A DNA stretch of 64,000 nt from Streptomyces spiralis (GCF_014654675.1 NZ_BNBC01000045.1:1-64000); one strand, 5' to 3'; positions 25,979 through 35,309 are shown, numbered from the stretch's first letter. The notes: generated by a model from the sequence alone, not told the origin. Translations and numbers: made by a program.

Positions 25979-27369
25979 GCCCGCGTACCAGCAAGCCGCA
26001 CGAGGTCGTCGAGCGTGCCCTCGCACTGTCCCGGGCGGACGGGTGCGTCGTCATCGCGGACGAGCACTCCACCGCCAACCTGCGCTGGGCGGGCAACGCG
26101 CTCACCACGAACGGTGTCACGCGCGGGCGCACGCTCACCGTCGTCGCGACCGTCGACGGGAAGGAGGGCACCGCGTCGGGTGTCGTGTCCAGGTCGGCCG
26201 TGACCGAGGAGGAGCTGGAGCCGCTGGTGCGGGCCGCGGAGGCCGCCGCACGCGGGGCCGGGCCCGCCGAGGACGCGCAGCCGCTGGTCACGGGCGTGCC
26301 GGAGTCCCCGGACTTCACCGACGCGCCCGCCGAGACCTCCTCGGCGGTGTTCGCGGACTTCGCCCCGGCCCTCGGCGAGTCCTTCGCACGCGCGCGTGCC
26401 GGTGGCCGTGAGCTGTACGGCTTCGCCAACCACGAGCTGGTGTCCACCTACCTGGGGACCTCGACGGGTCTGCGTCTGCGCCACGACCAGCCCAACGGCA
26501 CGCTGGAGCTGAACGCGAAGTCCCCGGACCGTACGCGCTCGGCGTGGGCCGGACGGTCCACGCGGGACTTCAAGGACGTCGACCCGGCGGCGCTGGACGC
26601 GGAGCTGGCCGTACGGCTCGGCTGGGCCGAGCGGCGGATCGAGCTGCCCGCGGGGCGCTACGAGACGCTGCTGCCGCCGACCGCCGTCGCGGATCTGCTC
26701 ATCTACCAGACGTGGTCCTCGTCGGGCCGGGACGCGGCCGAAGGGCGGACGGTGTTCTCCAAGCCGGGCGGCGGCACCCGCGTCGGCGAGAAGCTCAGCG
26801 GGCTGCCGCTGACCCTGCGCAGCGATCCGGACCAGCCCGGTCTGGAGTGCGCCCCGTTCGTGGTCGCGCACTCCTCCGGCGGCGACCAGTCCGTGTTCGA
26901 CAACGGGCTGCCGGTACGGGCGACCGAGTGGATCGGCGACGGAGAGCTCCGGAACCTGCTGACCACCCGGCACAGCGCGGGCCTGACCGGGCTGCCCGTG
27001 GCCCCGTCGGCCGGGAACCTGATCCTGGACGGCGGCAGCGAGCGCTCCCTCGAGGAGATGGTCGCCGCCACCGAGCGCGGCCTGCTGCTGACCTGCCTGT
27101 GGTACATCCGCGAGGTTGACCCGGCGACGCTGCTGCTGACGGGGCTGACCCGGGACGGGGTGTACCTGGTCGAGAACGGCGAGGTGACCGGCGAGGTCAA
27201 CAACTTCCGGTTCAACGAGTCGCCGGTGGACCTGCTGGGCCGGGCCACGGAGGCCGGGCGGACCGAGAAGACCCTGCCGCGGGAGTGGAGCGACTACTTC
27301 ACCCGGGCCGCGATGCCGGCGCTGCGCGTCCCCGATTTCAATATGAGCTCTGTCAGCCAGGGCGTATAA
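25975..27369 (+). CDS. tldE: TldE/PmbA protease subunit
   Basis: A 464-residue TldD/PmbA-family protein lacking the HExxxH motif, as expected for the non-metal subunit. Family marks include GVTRGRTLTVVATVDGKEGT near the N-terminus and LLLTCLWYIREVDPATLLLTG towards the end. ATG 25975 overlaps the tldD stop by 4 nt. The two subunits act together in the cytoplasm. Confidence 0.9.
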   Translation: MSPRTSKPHEVVERALALSRADGCVVIADEHSTANLRWAGNALTTNGVTRGRTLTVVATVDGKEGTASGVVSRSAVTEEELEPLVRAAEAAARGAGPAEDAQPLVTGVPESPDFTDAPAETSSAVFADFAPALGESFARARAGGRELYGFANHELVSTYLGTSTGLRLRHDQPNGTLELNAKSPDRTRSAWAGRSTRDFKDVDPAALDAELAVRLGWAERRIELPAGRYETLLPPTAVADLLIYQTWSSSGRDAAEGRTVFSKPGGGTRVGEKLSGLPLTLRSDPDQPGLECAPFVVAHSSGGDQSVFDNGLPVRATEWIGDGELRNLLTTRHSAGLTGLPVAPSAGNLILDGGSERSLEEMVAATERGLLLTCLWYIREVDPATLLLTGLTRDGVYLVENGEVTGEVNNFRFNESPVDLLGRATEAGRTEKTLPREWSDYFTRAAMPALRVPDFNMSSVSQGV

Positions 27370-27403
27370 CCTCGTAGTCGGCTGTCACCCGACTGGCCCG
27401 GAA

Positions 27404-27435
27404 CCGCCGGCACGATCACCCGTGATCACCGGCGG
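27404..27435 (+). terminator. Hairpin between tldE and tyrS
   Basis: CCGCCGG...GATCAC / GTGATC...CCGGCGG forms a two-part stem with a small internal loop, 34 nt beyond tldE and about 37 nt before tyrS. It could be a terminator or a leader structure for tyrS. No T-box sequence is present. Confidence 0.45.
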
Positions 27436-27471
27436 GACCACCCACGAGATCATCGAGGAGACACGAGAACC

Positions 27472-28740
27472 GTGACGGACATCGTCGACGAGCTGAAGTG
27501 GCGGGGGCTGTTCGCCCTGTCCACTGACGAGGACGCTTTGCGGAAGGCGCTCGCGGACGGTCCCGTCACGTTCTATTGCGGCTTCGACCCGACCGCGCCG
27601 TCGCTGCACGTGGGGCACCTGGTGCAGGTGCTCACCGTGCGCCGGCTCCAGCAGGCCGGTCACCGGCCGCTGGCGCTGGTCGGCGGCGCAACGGGCCTGA
27701 TCGGCGACCCGCGCCCGACCGCGGAGCGCACGCTGAACGACCCGGAGACGGTCGCCGGCTGGGTGGACAAGCTGCGCCGCCAGATCGAGCCGTTCCTGTC
27801 CTTCGAGGGCGAGAACGCCGCGGTCATGGTGAACAACCTGGACTGGACGCAGAACCTGTCGGCGATCGAGTTCCTCCGGGACATCGGCAAGCACTTCCGC
27901 GTCAACAAGATGCTGACGAAGGACTCGGTGGCCCGCCGTCTGGAGTCCGACCAGGGCATCAGCTACACCGAGTTCAGCTACCAGATCCTGCAGGGCATGG
28001 ACTTCCTGCAGCTCTACCGGCGCCACGGCTGCACGCTCCAGCAGGGCGGCAGCGACCAGTGGGGCAACCTGACGGCGGGCCTGGACCTGATCCACCGGCT
28101 GGAGCCGGACGCGAGCGTGCACGCGCTGGCGACTCCGCTGATGACGAAGGCGGACGGCACCAAGTTCGGCAAGACCGAGGGCGGCGCCGTCTGGCTCGAC
28201 CCGGAGATGACGACGCCGTACGCGTTCTACCAGTTCTGGCTGAACGTGGACGACCGGGACATCTCCAAGTACATGCGCATCCTGTCCTTCCGTTCCCGGG
28301 AGGAGCTGGAGGAGCTGGAGGAGCAGACCCTGGAGCGTCCTCAGGCCCGGGCCGCGCAGCGCGCGCTGGCGGAGGAGCTGACGACGCTGGTGCACGGCGC
28401 CGACCAGACGGCCGCGGTGATCGACGCCTCCAAGGCCCTGTTCGGCCAGGGCGAGCTGGCCGGGCTGGACGAGCGGACGCTGGCCGCGGCGCTGTCCGAG
28501 GTGCCGCACGTGCGGGTGACCGAGCTGGGCCCGGTGGTCGACCTGTTCGCCGAGGTCGGCCTGGTCGCCAGCAAGTCGGCCGCGCGCCGCACGGTCAAGG
28601 AGGGCGGTGCCTACGTGAACAACGTCAAGGTGACCGCCGAGGACGCGGTCCCCGCCGCCGATGACCTGCTGCACGGCCGCTGGCTGGTGCTGCGCCGGGG
28701 CAAGAAGAACCTGGCGGCGGTCGAGGTCACCGGCGCCTGA
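27472..28740 (+). CDS. tyrS: Tyrosyl-tRNA synthetase
   Basis: A 422-residue class I synthetase charging tRNA-Tyr. The HIGH-type motif is H46-V-G-H49 (SLHVGHL), the KMSKS-type loop is KFGKT in ADGTKFGKTEGG, and TyrS blocks such as YCGFDPTAPS and GGSDQWGN are present. A C-terminal S4 RNA-binding domain lies at about 355-420 (SKSAARRTVKEGGAYVNNVK). GTG 27472 follows GAGGAGA. Confidence 0.95.
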   Translation: MTDIVDELKWRGLFALSTDEDALRKALADGPVTFYCGFDPTAPSLHVGHLVQVLTVRRLQQAGHRPLALVGGATGLIGDPRPTAERTLNDPETVAGWVDKLRRQIEPFLSFEGENAAVMVNNLDWTQNLSAIEFLRDIGKHFRVNKMLTKDSVARRLESDQGISYTEFSYQILQGMDFLQLYRRHGCTLQQGGSDQWGNLTAGLDLIHRLEPDASVHALATPLMTKADGTKFGKTEGGAVWLDPEMTTPYAFYQFWLNVDDRDISKYMRILSFRSREELEELEEQTLERPQARAAQRALAEELTTLVHGADQTAAVIDASKALFGQGELAGLDERTLAAALSEVPHVRVTELGPVVDLFAEVGLVASKSAARRTVKEGGAYVNNVKVTAEDAVPAADDLLHGRWLVLRRGKKNLAAVEVTGA

Positions 28741-28759
28741 AGGGACGCTGCATGAGGAC

Positions 28760-28790
28760 GGGGGTGGTCTCCCAGGAGGCCACCCCCTTC
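28760..28790. terminator. Hairpin terminator between tyrS and a convergent small gene
   Basis: GGGGGTGG / CCACCCCC (28760-28767, 28780-28787) with additional inner pairing is followed by TTC on the plus strand. Confidence 0.7.
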
Positions 28791-28805
28791 CTCGTGCGCG
28801 GCGCG

Positions 28806-29093
28806 CTACGCCCGCTCCCGCTGCCGCTTCTTGTTGCCCCACAGCGCCATGTACGCCATGTCGCCGATGGCGACGATGATGATGGCGGCCACGATCTGGA
28901 AGATGTGCCGGCTCCAGTCGATGCCGCGGGTCTCGGCGACGCCGGCGGCGCGGGCGACCGCGTTGCCGACGGCCGCGCCGATCATGCCGAAGATGGTGGT
29001 CAGCCACAGCGGGCTGTGCTGCTTGCCGGGGATCACCGCTTTGGCGATCAGGCCGAGCACGAAGCCCACGATGATCGCCCACAACCAGCCCAT
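28806..29093 (-). CDS. GlsB/YeaQ/YmgE family membrane protein
   Basis: A 95-residue protein of the transglycosylase-associated (GlsB/YeaQ/YmgE) family, with three hydrophobic helices and Gly-rich turns (MGWLWAIIVGFVLGLIAKAV, IFGMIGAAVGNAVAR) and a basic tail (GNKKRQRERA). These proteins are often stress-induced; the molecular role is unclear. ATG 29093 has GGAGGCGGCC directly upstream. Confidence 0.85.
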   Translation of the reverse strand: MGWLWAIIVGFVLGLIAKAVIPGKQHSPLWLTTIFGMIGAAVGNAVARAAGVAETRGIDWSRHIFQIVAAIIIVAIGDMAYMALWGNKKRQRERA

Positions 29094-29386
29094 GGCCGCC
29101 TCCTCCGGCTCGATGTGACCGTTACGGTCAGTGTCGGCCGGACGGCCCCGCGCCGCATGCCGGGCGCGGCTGTACGCGTCGGGCGCCGGGGGCGTGGCCG
29201 GGCGGAGGCACCGCGTGCGCCCGCGTGAACGCACGCGGGTCGTTCGCGCAGGCAGAGGGTGCCCCGGCCTCGTAGGCGCGGTCGGCGCGGCGTAACGTGG
29301 AGCAGGTGCGGACCGGTGTTCCCTGTGGGTGGGCGACCGGGCAGGGAGCCGAGGAACTGTCCGATGCGGGCGAATGGTGGGTTGTG

Positions 29387-29833
29387 ATGCGGAAGCAGCA
29401 TGGCGGTGGCCACGTCGAGGTGTTCCGGATCACGGGAGCCCGGACGGGCCTGCAGGAGGACGTGCGCGGCCGTCAGCGCCGGTATGTCATCTCGATGTCG
29501 GTCCGTACGGTGTCGGTGCTCCTCGCGGTGGCGCTGTGGAACGTCGAGCGGTATGTGGCGATCGTGGCGCTGGTGCTCGGGCTGGTGCTGCCCTACATCG
29601 CCGTGGTGATCGCCAACGCGGGGCGGGAGAACGCCCCGAAGCTGCCGTCGACGTTCGTCGCCATGCCGACGAAGCCGATGATCACGTCGCAGCGGAACGA
29701 GGAGGACGGCTTCGCTGAGTCCGGCGCGCGGGACACCACCGCCGACCCGGCGGCGGGCCCGGCGAACGGCACCCCGAACGGCACCCCTGGCAGCGCCTCG
29801 GGCGCGGCACGCGAGCCCCACGACGGGGTGTGA
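29387..29833 (+). CDS. DUF3099 membrane protein
   Basis: A 148-residue actinobacterial protein: a conserved N-terminal block (VFRITGARTGLQEDVRGRQR), two adjacent membrane helices (about 36-52 and 56-75), the conserved ENAPKLPS segment, and a disordered Ala/Gly/Thr tail. Function unknown. ATG 29387 is used; a GTG immediately before it (29384) is equally possible. The 293-nt gap to the divergent GlsB-type gene shows nothing distinctive. Confidence 0.75.
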   Translation: MRKQHGGGHVEVFRITGARTGLQEDVRGRQRRYVISMSVRTVSVLLAVALWNVERYVAIVALVLGLVLPYIAVVIANAGRENAPKLPSTFVAMPTKPMITSQRNEEDGFAESGARDTTADPAAGPANGTPNGTPGSASGAAREPHDGV

Positions 29834-29976
29834 CGGCGCCGACGGCCGGCCCGGACGGGCATTCGACGGGAAGCTCAAGAAATGCTCAGATCAATCATGT
29901 TGTTCCGGTGCCGGGCGACGGGTTACCCGTGACATACTTCGTACGCGCTCCGCATCCCCCGTCGGAGCGACAGACC

Positions 29977-30012
29977 GACGCCGGGCAGCTCCCCCCGTGG
30001 CTGCTCGGCGTC
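29977..30012 (+). terminator. Hairpin upstream of the zinc-ribbon gene
   Basis: A 13-bp stem GACGCCGGGCAGC / GCTGCTCGGCGTC (one G-U pair) with a 10-nt loop lies 31 nt before the next start codon. It is either a terminator for DUF3099 or a leader hairpin. Confidence 0.4.
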
Positions 30013-30043
30013 GCCTTGTATGCCGTGGCTGTGAGACGAAGTT

Positions 30044-30280
30044 GTGACTGACGAGACCCCGATCTGCTCCGCCAAGGGCTGCCGTGCCGCCGCCGTGTGG
30101 GTGCTGGCCTGGAACAACCCGAAGATCCACACACCGGAGCGCCGCAAGACATGGCTGGCGTGCGAGGAGCACCGGGAGCACCTGTCGCAGTTCCTCGGGG
30201 TGCGGGGGTTCCTGAAGGACGTGGTCCTTCTGAAGGAGTGGGAAGCCTCCGAACGCCCCGAAGCGCCTGACGGCTCCTGA
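30044..30280 (+). CDS. Small Cys/His protein, possible zinc ribbon
   Basis: A 78-residue conserved Streptomyces protein with C8-x4-C13 (ICSAKGCR) and C40-x2-H43 (LACEEHREH), suggesting a single zinc site; the sequence between (AVWVLAWNNPKIHTPERRK) is Trp-rich. Function unknown; some databases give a misleading enzyme name for this family. GTG 30044 lies downstream of a hairpin; the ribosome site is weak (GAAG). Confidence 0.7.
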   Translation: MTDETPICSAKGCRAAAVWVLAWNNPKIHTPERRKTWLACEEHREHLSQFLGVRGFLKDVVLLKEWEASERPEAPDGS

Positions 30281-30330
30281 TCCTCCGAAGGCGCCCGAGC
30301 CCGGGCGGAGACACCCCCTGGGGCGGAACC

Positions 30331-31320
30331 TCAGCCGCCGATGGCGGACATCGGCCGGTCCGGCTGGACGAAGGACGGATCGTCCAAACCCGCGCCCGCC
30401 TTCTTGCCCCACATCGCCAGCCGCCAGATGCGGGCGATCTCCTCGTCGGGGGCGCCGGAGCGCAGGGCGCCGCGCAGGTCGGTCTCCTCGGTGGCGAACA
30501 GACAGGTGCGGACCTGCCCGTCGGCCGTGAGGCGGGTGCGGTCGCAGGCCGCGCAGAACGGGCGGGTGACGGAGGCGATGACACCGACGCGGTGCGGGCC
30601 GCCGTCGACGAGCCAGCGCTCGGCCGGCGCGGAGCCGCGCGCCCCGGCCCCCTCGGGGGTCAGCTCGAAGCGGGTGCGCAGGGAGGCGAGGATGTCGCCG
30701 GCTGTGACCATGCCGTCGCGCTTCCAGCCGTGCTGGGCGTCCAGGGGCATCTGCTCGATGAAGCGCAGCTCGTAGTCGCGCTCCACGGCCCAGGCCAGGA
30801 GGTCCGGGGCCTCGTCGGCGTTCAGGCCCGGCATCAGGACGGTGTTGACCTTCACCGGGGTCAGGCCGGCCTCGCGGGCGGCGTGCAGCCCCTCGATGAC
30901 GTCCTTGTGGCGGTCGCGGCGGGTGAGCGCCTTGAAGACGTCCGGGCGGAGCGTGTCGAGGGAGACGTTGACCCGGTCCAGACCGGCCGCCTTGAGGGCC
31001 GTCGCCGTGCGCTTCAGACCGATGCCGTTGGTGGTGAGAGACATCTGGGGGCGCGGGTCCAAGGCTGCGACGCGCTCGACGATGCCGACCAGACCGGGGC
31101 GCAGCAGGGGCTCGCCGCCGGTGAAGCGGACCTCATTGACGCCCAGGGAGGTGACCGCGATGTCGATCAGGCGGACGATCTCGTCGTCCGTGAGCAGGTC
31201 GGGCTTGGCCAGCCACTGCAGGCCCTCCTCGGGCATGCAGTAGGTGCAGCGCAGATTGCATCGGTCGGTGAGCGAGACCCGCAGGTCGGTGGCCACTCGG
31301 CCGTAGGTGTCGATGAGCAC
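30331..31320 (-). CDS. moaA: GTP 3',8-cyclase MoaA (molybdenum cofactor)
   Basis: A 329-residue radical-SAM enzyme that, with MoaC, turns GTP into cyclic pyranopterin monophosphate. The N-terminal cluster is C21-x3-C25-x2-C28 (RCNLRCTYCM), the AdoMet motif is FTGGEPLL, and the C-terminal cluster cysteines are in FCAACDRTRL and RTCLFA. It ends with the MoaA-specific Gly-Gly. GTG 31320 follows GGGAGGGGG. No other moa gene is in the window. Confidence 0.95.
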   Translation of the reverse strand: MLIDTYGRVATDLRVSLTDRCNLRCTYCMPEEGLQWLAKPDLLTDDEIVRLIDIAVTSLGVNEVRFTGGEPLLRPGLVGIVERVAALDPRPQMSLTTNGIGLKRTATALKAAGLDRVNVSLDTLRPDVFKALTRRDRHKDVIEGLHAAREAGLTPVKVNTVLMPGLNADEAPDLLAWAVERDYELRFIEQMPLDAQHGWKRDGMVTAGDILASLRTRFELTPEGAGARGSAPAERWLVDGGPHRVGVIASVTRPFCAACDRTRLTADGQVRTCLFATEETDLRGALRSGAPDEEIARIWRLAMWGKKAGAGLDDPSFVQPDRPMSAIGG

Positions 31321-31419
31321 GTGGCCCCCTCCCTCGTCCGGAACACTCGTCTTCCGTCACCTGTGAGCCTACGTGACACCACCGACATCGGCCGAGGGGT
31401 GATCCCGACGAGGTCGGAC

Positions 31420-31453
31420 GCGGCCGTGTCGTAGGGACCTACGACACGGCCGC
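31420..31453 (-). terminator. Hairpin terminator after the acetate symporter gene
   Basis: A long near-perfect palindrome GCGGCCGTGTCGTA / TACGACACGGCCGC with a 6-nt centre lies 10 nt beyond the symporter stop, upstream of moaA on the same strand. Confidence 0.75.
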
Positions 31454-31463
31454 ACCCGACGTC

Positions 31464-33098
31464 TCAGTGGGCCCCGGTGCCCGTCAGCGAGCGCACCTCC
31501 AGTTCCGCGTACTTGCCCTTGTCCGGGGTCTCCTTGGACAGCAGGGTGCCGAGGACGCCCAGCAGGAAGCCGACCGGGATGGAGATCAGACCCGGGTTCT
31601 CCAGCGGGAACCAGTGGAAGTCGACGTCCGGGAACATCGACGTGGGCTTGCCCGAGACCACCGGCGAGAACAGCACCAGGCCGACCGCGGTGACCAGGCC
31701 GCCGTAGATCGACCACAGGGCGCCGGCGGTGGTGAACCGCTTCCAGAAAAGGCTGTAGAGGATCGTGGGCAGGTTGGCGGAGGCGGCGACCGCGAAGGCG
31801 AGGGCCACCAGTCCGGCGACGTTCAGATCGCGGGCGAGGGCGCCGAGGACGATGGAGACGGCGCCGATGCCGACGGTCGCCCAGCGGGCCGCGCCCAGCT
31901 CCTGCTTCTCGGTGGCGGTGCCCTTCTTGATGACGTTGGCGTAGATGTCGTGGGCGAACGAGGACGACGAGGCGAGGGTCAGGCCCGCGACGACGGCGAG
32001 GATCGTGGCGAAGGCGACGGCCGAGATGCTGGCGAGCAGGATGGCGCCCCAGTTGGAGTCCACGCCGCCCAGGTGCAGGGCCAGCAGCGGGGCCGCGGTG
32101 TTGCCGGCCTTGTTGGAGGCGATGATCTCGTCCGGCTTGATGAGGGCGGCGGCGCCGAAGCCGAGGGCGAGGGTCATCAGGTAGAAGGCGCCGATCAGGC
32201 CGATCGCCCAGATCACGGACTTGCGGGCGGCCTTGGCGGTCGGGACGGTGTAGAAGCGGATCAGGATGTGCGGCAGGCCGGCGGTGCCGAGCACCAGGGC
32301 GATGCCGAGCGAGAGGAAGTCCAGCTTGGTGGTGCCGGTGGCGCCGTACTTCAGGCCGGGCTCCAGGAAGGCGGCGCCCTTGCCGCTGTTGTCGGCGGCG
32401 CTGCCGAGCAGGTCGGAGACGTTGAAGTCGAACTTCAGCAGCACCAGGAAGGTCAGCAGGATCGCGCCGACGATCAGCAGCACGGCCTTGACCATCTGCA
32501 CCCAGGTGGTGCCCTTCATGCCGCCGATGGTGACGTACACGATCATCAGTACGCCGACCAGGGCGACGATGCCGATCTTGCCGCCGTCGCTGGTGATGCC
32601 GAGCAGCAGCGAGACCAGGACGCCCGCGCCCGCCATCTGGGCCAGCAGGTAGAAGATCGACACGACGATGGTGGAGGCACCGGCGGCGGTGCGGACGGGA
32701 CGCTGGCGCATCCGGTACGCCAGGACGTCGCCCATGGTGTAGCGGCCGGAGTTGCGCAGCGGTTCGGCGACCAGGAGGAGGGCGACCAGCCAGGCGACCA
32801 GGAAGCCGATGGAGTACAGGAAGCCGTCGTAGCCGAACAGCGCGATGGCGCCGGCGATGCCGAGGAAGGACGCGGCGGACATGTAGTCGCCGGAGACGGC
32901 GAGGCCGTTCTGGAATCCGGTGAACTGCCGTCCGCCGGCGTAGAAGTCGGCGGCGTCCTTGGTCTGGCGGCCGGCCCAGACGGTGATGACGAGGGTCGCG
33001 GCGACGAAGACGGCGAACAGGGTGATGATCAGGGTGCGGTGCTCGCTCGCCTCACCGGCGGCCAGCAGGGTGTGCGCTGCGGGGTGTGCGGTGGTCAT
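31464..33098 (-). CDS. Sodium:solute (cation/acetate) symporter, ActP-like
   Basis: A 544-residue SSS-family transporter with about thirteen helices and the family blocks DFYAGGRQFTGFQNGLAVSG, GDYMSAASFLG and GLPHILIRFYTVPTAKAARK, the last typical of ActP acetate/glycolate permeases. Sodium-driven uptake of acetate or another short carboxylate is inferred. Its ATG overlaps the stop of the upstream DUF485 gene by 4 nt. That DUF485-ActP pairing is standard. Confidence 0.9.
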   Translation of the reverse strand: MTTAHPAAHTLLAAGEASEHRTLIITLFAVFVAATLVITVWAGRQTKDAADFYAGGRQFTGFQNGLAVSGDYMSAASFLGIAGAIALFGYDGFLYSIGFLVAWLVALLLVAEPLRNSGRYTMGDVLAYRMRQRPVRTAAGASTIVVSIFYLLAQMAGAGVLVSLLLGITSDGGKIGIVALVGVLMIVYVTIGGMKGTTWVQMVKAVLLIVGAILLTFLVLLKFDFNVSDLLGSAADNSGKGAAFLEPGLKYGATGTTKLDFLSLGIALVLGTAGLPHILIRFYTVPTAKAARKSVIWAIGLIGAFYLMTLALGFGAAALIKPDEIIASNKAGNTAAPLLALHLGGVDSNWGAILLASISAVAFATILAVVAGLTLASSSSFAHDIYANVIKKGTATEKQELGAARWATVGIGAVSIVLGALARDLNVAGLVALAFAVAASANLPTILYSLFWKRFTTAGALWSIYGGLVTAVGLVLFSPVVSGKPTSMFPDVDFHWFPLENPGLISIPVGFLLGVLGTLLSKETPDKGKYAELEVRSLTGTGAH

Positions 33099-33451
33099 GC
33101 TCCGCCCTCCATCCGGGACTTGATGGCCTCCGCCTTGGGGTCGAGCTTGGCGGCGGCGTGCCGCGCGTACCACCAGGCGATGAGGAACGTGGTGAGGAAC
33201 TGGGCGAGTCCGAGGACCAGGGCGACGTTGATGTTGCCGAAGAGTTTGGTGCCCATGAAGTCGCCCGCGTAGTTGGACAGCAGGACGTACAGCAAATACC
33301 AGGCGGCGAAGGCGATGGTCAGGGGGAAGGCGAAGGAGCGGTAGGAGCGGCGCAGTTCACCGAACTCGGCGCTCTCCTGCACCGCGGCGAACTCCTCGGT
33401 GGAGGGGAGGGGGACCTGGGTATTCGAGGGTGGCGGTGTCTCGGTGGCCAC
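33095..33451 (-). CDS. DUF485 membrane protein
   Basis: A 118-residue DUF485 protein with two membrane helices (about 45-65, 80-100; FAFPLTIAFAAWYLLYVLLS) and a soluble N-terminus. DUF485 proteins accompany ActP-type symporters and probably help their assembly or function. GTG 33451 is preceded by GAGGAGACTGAC. Translationally coupled to the symporter gene. Confidence 0.88.
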   Translation of the reverse strand: MATETPPPSNTQVPLPSTEEFAAVQESAEFGELRRSYRSFAFPLTIAFAAWYLLYVLLSNYAGDFMGTKLFGNINVALVLGLAQFLTTFLIAWWYARHAAAKLDPKAEAIKSRMEGGA

Positions 33452-33682
33452 GTCAGTCTCCTCGCGTTGCGACAGCGGGTCCGGCTGCGGTCGGACCGGA
33501 TGCGGATGCGTATGTGACAGGGGCCCGAGGGTGCTGGGGCTCCCGTCCAAGGTCCACGGCGCCGCACGAGAACCGGTTCAAGTTCCGCGCGTTCTTTCGC
33601 AAGTGGCCTGGGGAAGTCATTGCCAAGTCATTGCTGGCCGGTGAGGGCGCGGGATAGCTTCGCCCTGCACCACCGTCATGTG

Positions 33683-33716
33683 ACCGCCCGAGCAGCACAC
33701 CTGTGTCTCGGGCGGT
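33683..33716. promoter_or_regulatory. Inverted repeat upstream of the subtilase gene
   Basis: A perfect 10-bp inverted repeat ACCGCCCGAG / CTCGGGCGGT with a 14-nt centre ends 27 nt before the subtilase ATG, in the 292-nt divergent region. There is no U-tract in either direction, so an operator or a 5' leader hairpin is more likely than a terminator. Confidence 0.45.
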
Positions 33717-33743
33717 TCTGTATCCGGATGATGTGGAGACCCC

Positions 33744-35270
33744 ATGGCTCATCTGCGTTCCAGACGCCGACTCGCCCTGGCCGTACCGGTCGCGCTGTCG
33801 CTGACCGCCTCACTCGGCTTCCTGCCGGCCGTGGCCTCGGCGTCGCCCCGAGCGCAGTCCACCGCCACCGAGACCGACGCGGCCTCGCTGAGCTACGTCG
33901 TCAACGTCCGTCCCGGACACGGCGTCTCGGCCCAGGTGAAGAAGGCGATCGCGACGGCCGGCGGCACGATCGTGACGTCGTACGACCAGATAGGCGTCAT
34001 CGTCGTCCACTCCGCCGACCCGGGCTTCGCCAAGGCCATACGCAGGACGCCCGGGGTGGAATCCGCGGGCGCCACGCGTACGGCGCCGCTGCCCGCGCAG
34101 TCGACGACCGACCTGGGCACGCCCAAGGCGCTGACCGCCGCGCAGGTGGCCGAGGCGGGGTCCGAAGCGGCCGACGGGCAGGACCCGTTGGAGCCGTTGC
34201 AGTGGGACCTGCCCGCCATCAAGGCCGACAAGGCGCACGAGAAGACGCTCGGCAGCCCGAAGGTCACCGTCGCCGTCATCGACACGGGTGTGGACGACAC
34301 CCACCCGGACATCGCCCCGAACTTCGACCGCGCCGCCTCCGTCAACTGTGTGGCGGGCAAGCCGGACACCACCGACGGCGCCTGGCGGCCGAGCGCCGCC
34401 GAGAGCCCGCACGGCACGCATGTGGCCGGGGAGATCGCGGGCGCGAAGAACGGCGTCGGCATCACGGGTGTGGCGCCGGGGGTGAAGGTGGCCGGCATCA
34501 AGGTCGCCAACCCGGACGGGTTCTTCTACACGGAGGCCGTGGTGTGCGGCTTCGTGTGGGCGGCCGAGCACGGTGTCGACGTGACCAACAACAGCTATTA
34601 CACCGACCCGTGGTACTTCAACTGCACGGACGACCCGGACCAGAAGGCGCTGGTGGAGGCCGTCCGGCGGGCCTCGCAGTACGCGGAGCGCAAGGGCACG
34701 GTCAACGTCGCGGCGGCGGGCAACGAGAACTACGACCTGGCCTCCCACTCGATCACCGACCCGGCCTCCCCGAACGACTCCACGCCCGGGGACCGGGTGA
34801 TCGACCCGCACAAGTGCTACGACATCCCGACCCAGCTGCCGGGTGTCGTCACGGTGGCGGCGACCGGTGCGAAGGGCGTCAAGTCGTCCTTCTCCAACTA
34901 CGGTCTCGGTGTCATCGACATCGCCGCGCCGGGCGGCGACTCCACGGTGTACCAGAAGCCCGAGCCGCCGGCGACCAGCGGCCTGATCCTGGGTCCGCTG
35001 CCGGGTGGCAAGTGGGGCTACATGGCCGGTACGTCGATGGCGAGCCCGCATGTCGCCGGGGTTGCGGCATTGATCAAGTCGACGCATCCGAACGCCCCCG
35101 CGGCCCTGGTGAAGGCGCTGCTGTACGCGGAGGCCAGCGCCACGCCGTGCACGGACCCGTACGACATCAACGGGGACGGCAAGGTCGACGCGGTGTGCGA
35201 GGGCACGAAGAACCGCAACGGCTTCTACGGCTGGGGCACGGCGGACGCGCTGGCCGCGGTGACCAAGTAG
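33744..35270 (+). CDS. Secreted subtilisin-like (S8) serine protease
   Basis: A 508-residue exported protease: signal peptide about 1-33 (ASA-SPR), an I9-type propeptide to about 115, then the S8 catalytic domain with D180 (VAVIDTGVDD), H223 (SPHGTHVAGE), oxyanion N327 (AAAGNEN) and S431 (GTSMASPHVAG). Near the C-terminus, DINGDGKVDA resembles a single EF-hand or dockerin-like calcium loop. ATG 33744 follows TGGAGACCCC. Streptomyces subtilases of this type process surface or signalling proteins during development; the substrate here is not known. Confidence 0.92.
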   Translation: MAHLRSRRRLALAVPVALSLTASLGFLPAVASASPRAQSTATETDAASLSYVVNVRPGHGVSAQVKKAIATAGGTIVTSYDQIGVIVVHSADPGFAKAIRRTPGVESAGATRTAPLPAQSTTDLGTPKALTAAQVAEAGSEAADGQDPLEPLQWDLPAIKADKAHEKTLGSPKVTVAVIDTGVDDTHPDIAPNFDRAASVNCVAGKPDTTDGAWRPSAAESPHGTHVAGEIAGAKNGVGITGVAPGVKVAGIKVANPDGFFYTEAVVCGFVWAAEHGVDVTNNSYYTDPWYFNCTDDPDQKALVEAVRRASQYAERKGTVNVAAAGNENYDLASHSITDPASPNDSTPGDRVIDPHKCYDIPTQLPGVVTVAATGAKGVKSSFSNYGLGVIDIAAPGGDSTVYQKPEPPATSGLILGPLPGGKWGYMAGTSMASPHVAGVAALIKSTHPNAPAALVKALLYAEASATPCTDPYDINGDGKVDAVCEGTKNRNGFYGWGTADALAAVTK

Positions 35271-35309
35271 CCGACACATAGCCGTCCAGTGGGGGTACGC
35301 GGGACCGTA

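Noticed and set aside
24455..27369. A RiPP cluster around tldD/tldE
   Set aside because: The pair is present, but no precursor peptide, modifying enzyme or exporter is linked, so a general proteolytic role is more likely.
27370..27471. T-box leader before tyrS
   Set aside because: The gap is only 102 nt and lacks a T-box sequence; one hairpin is present but no specifier structure.
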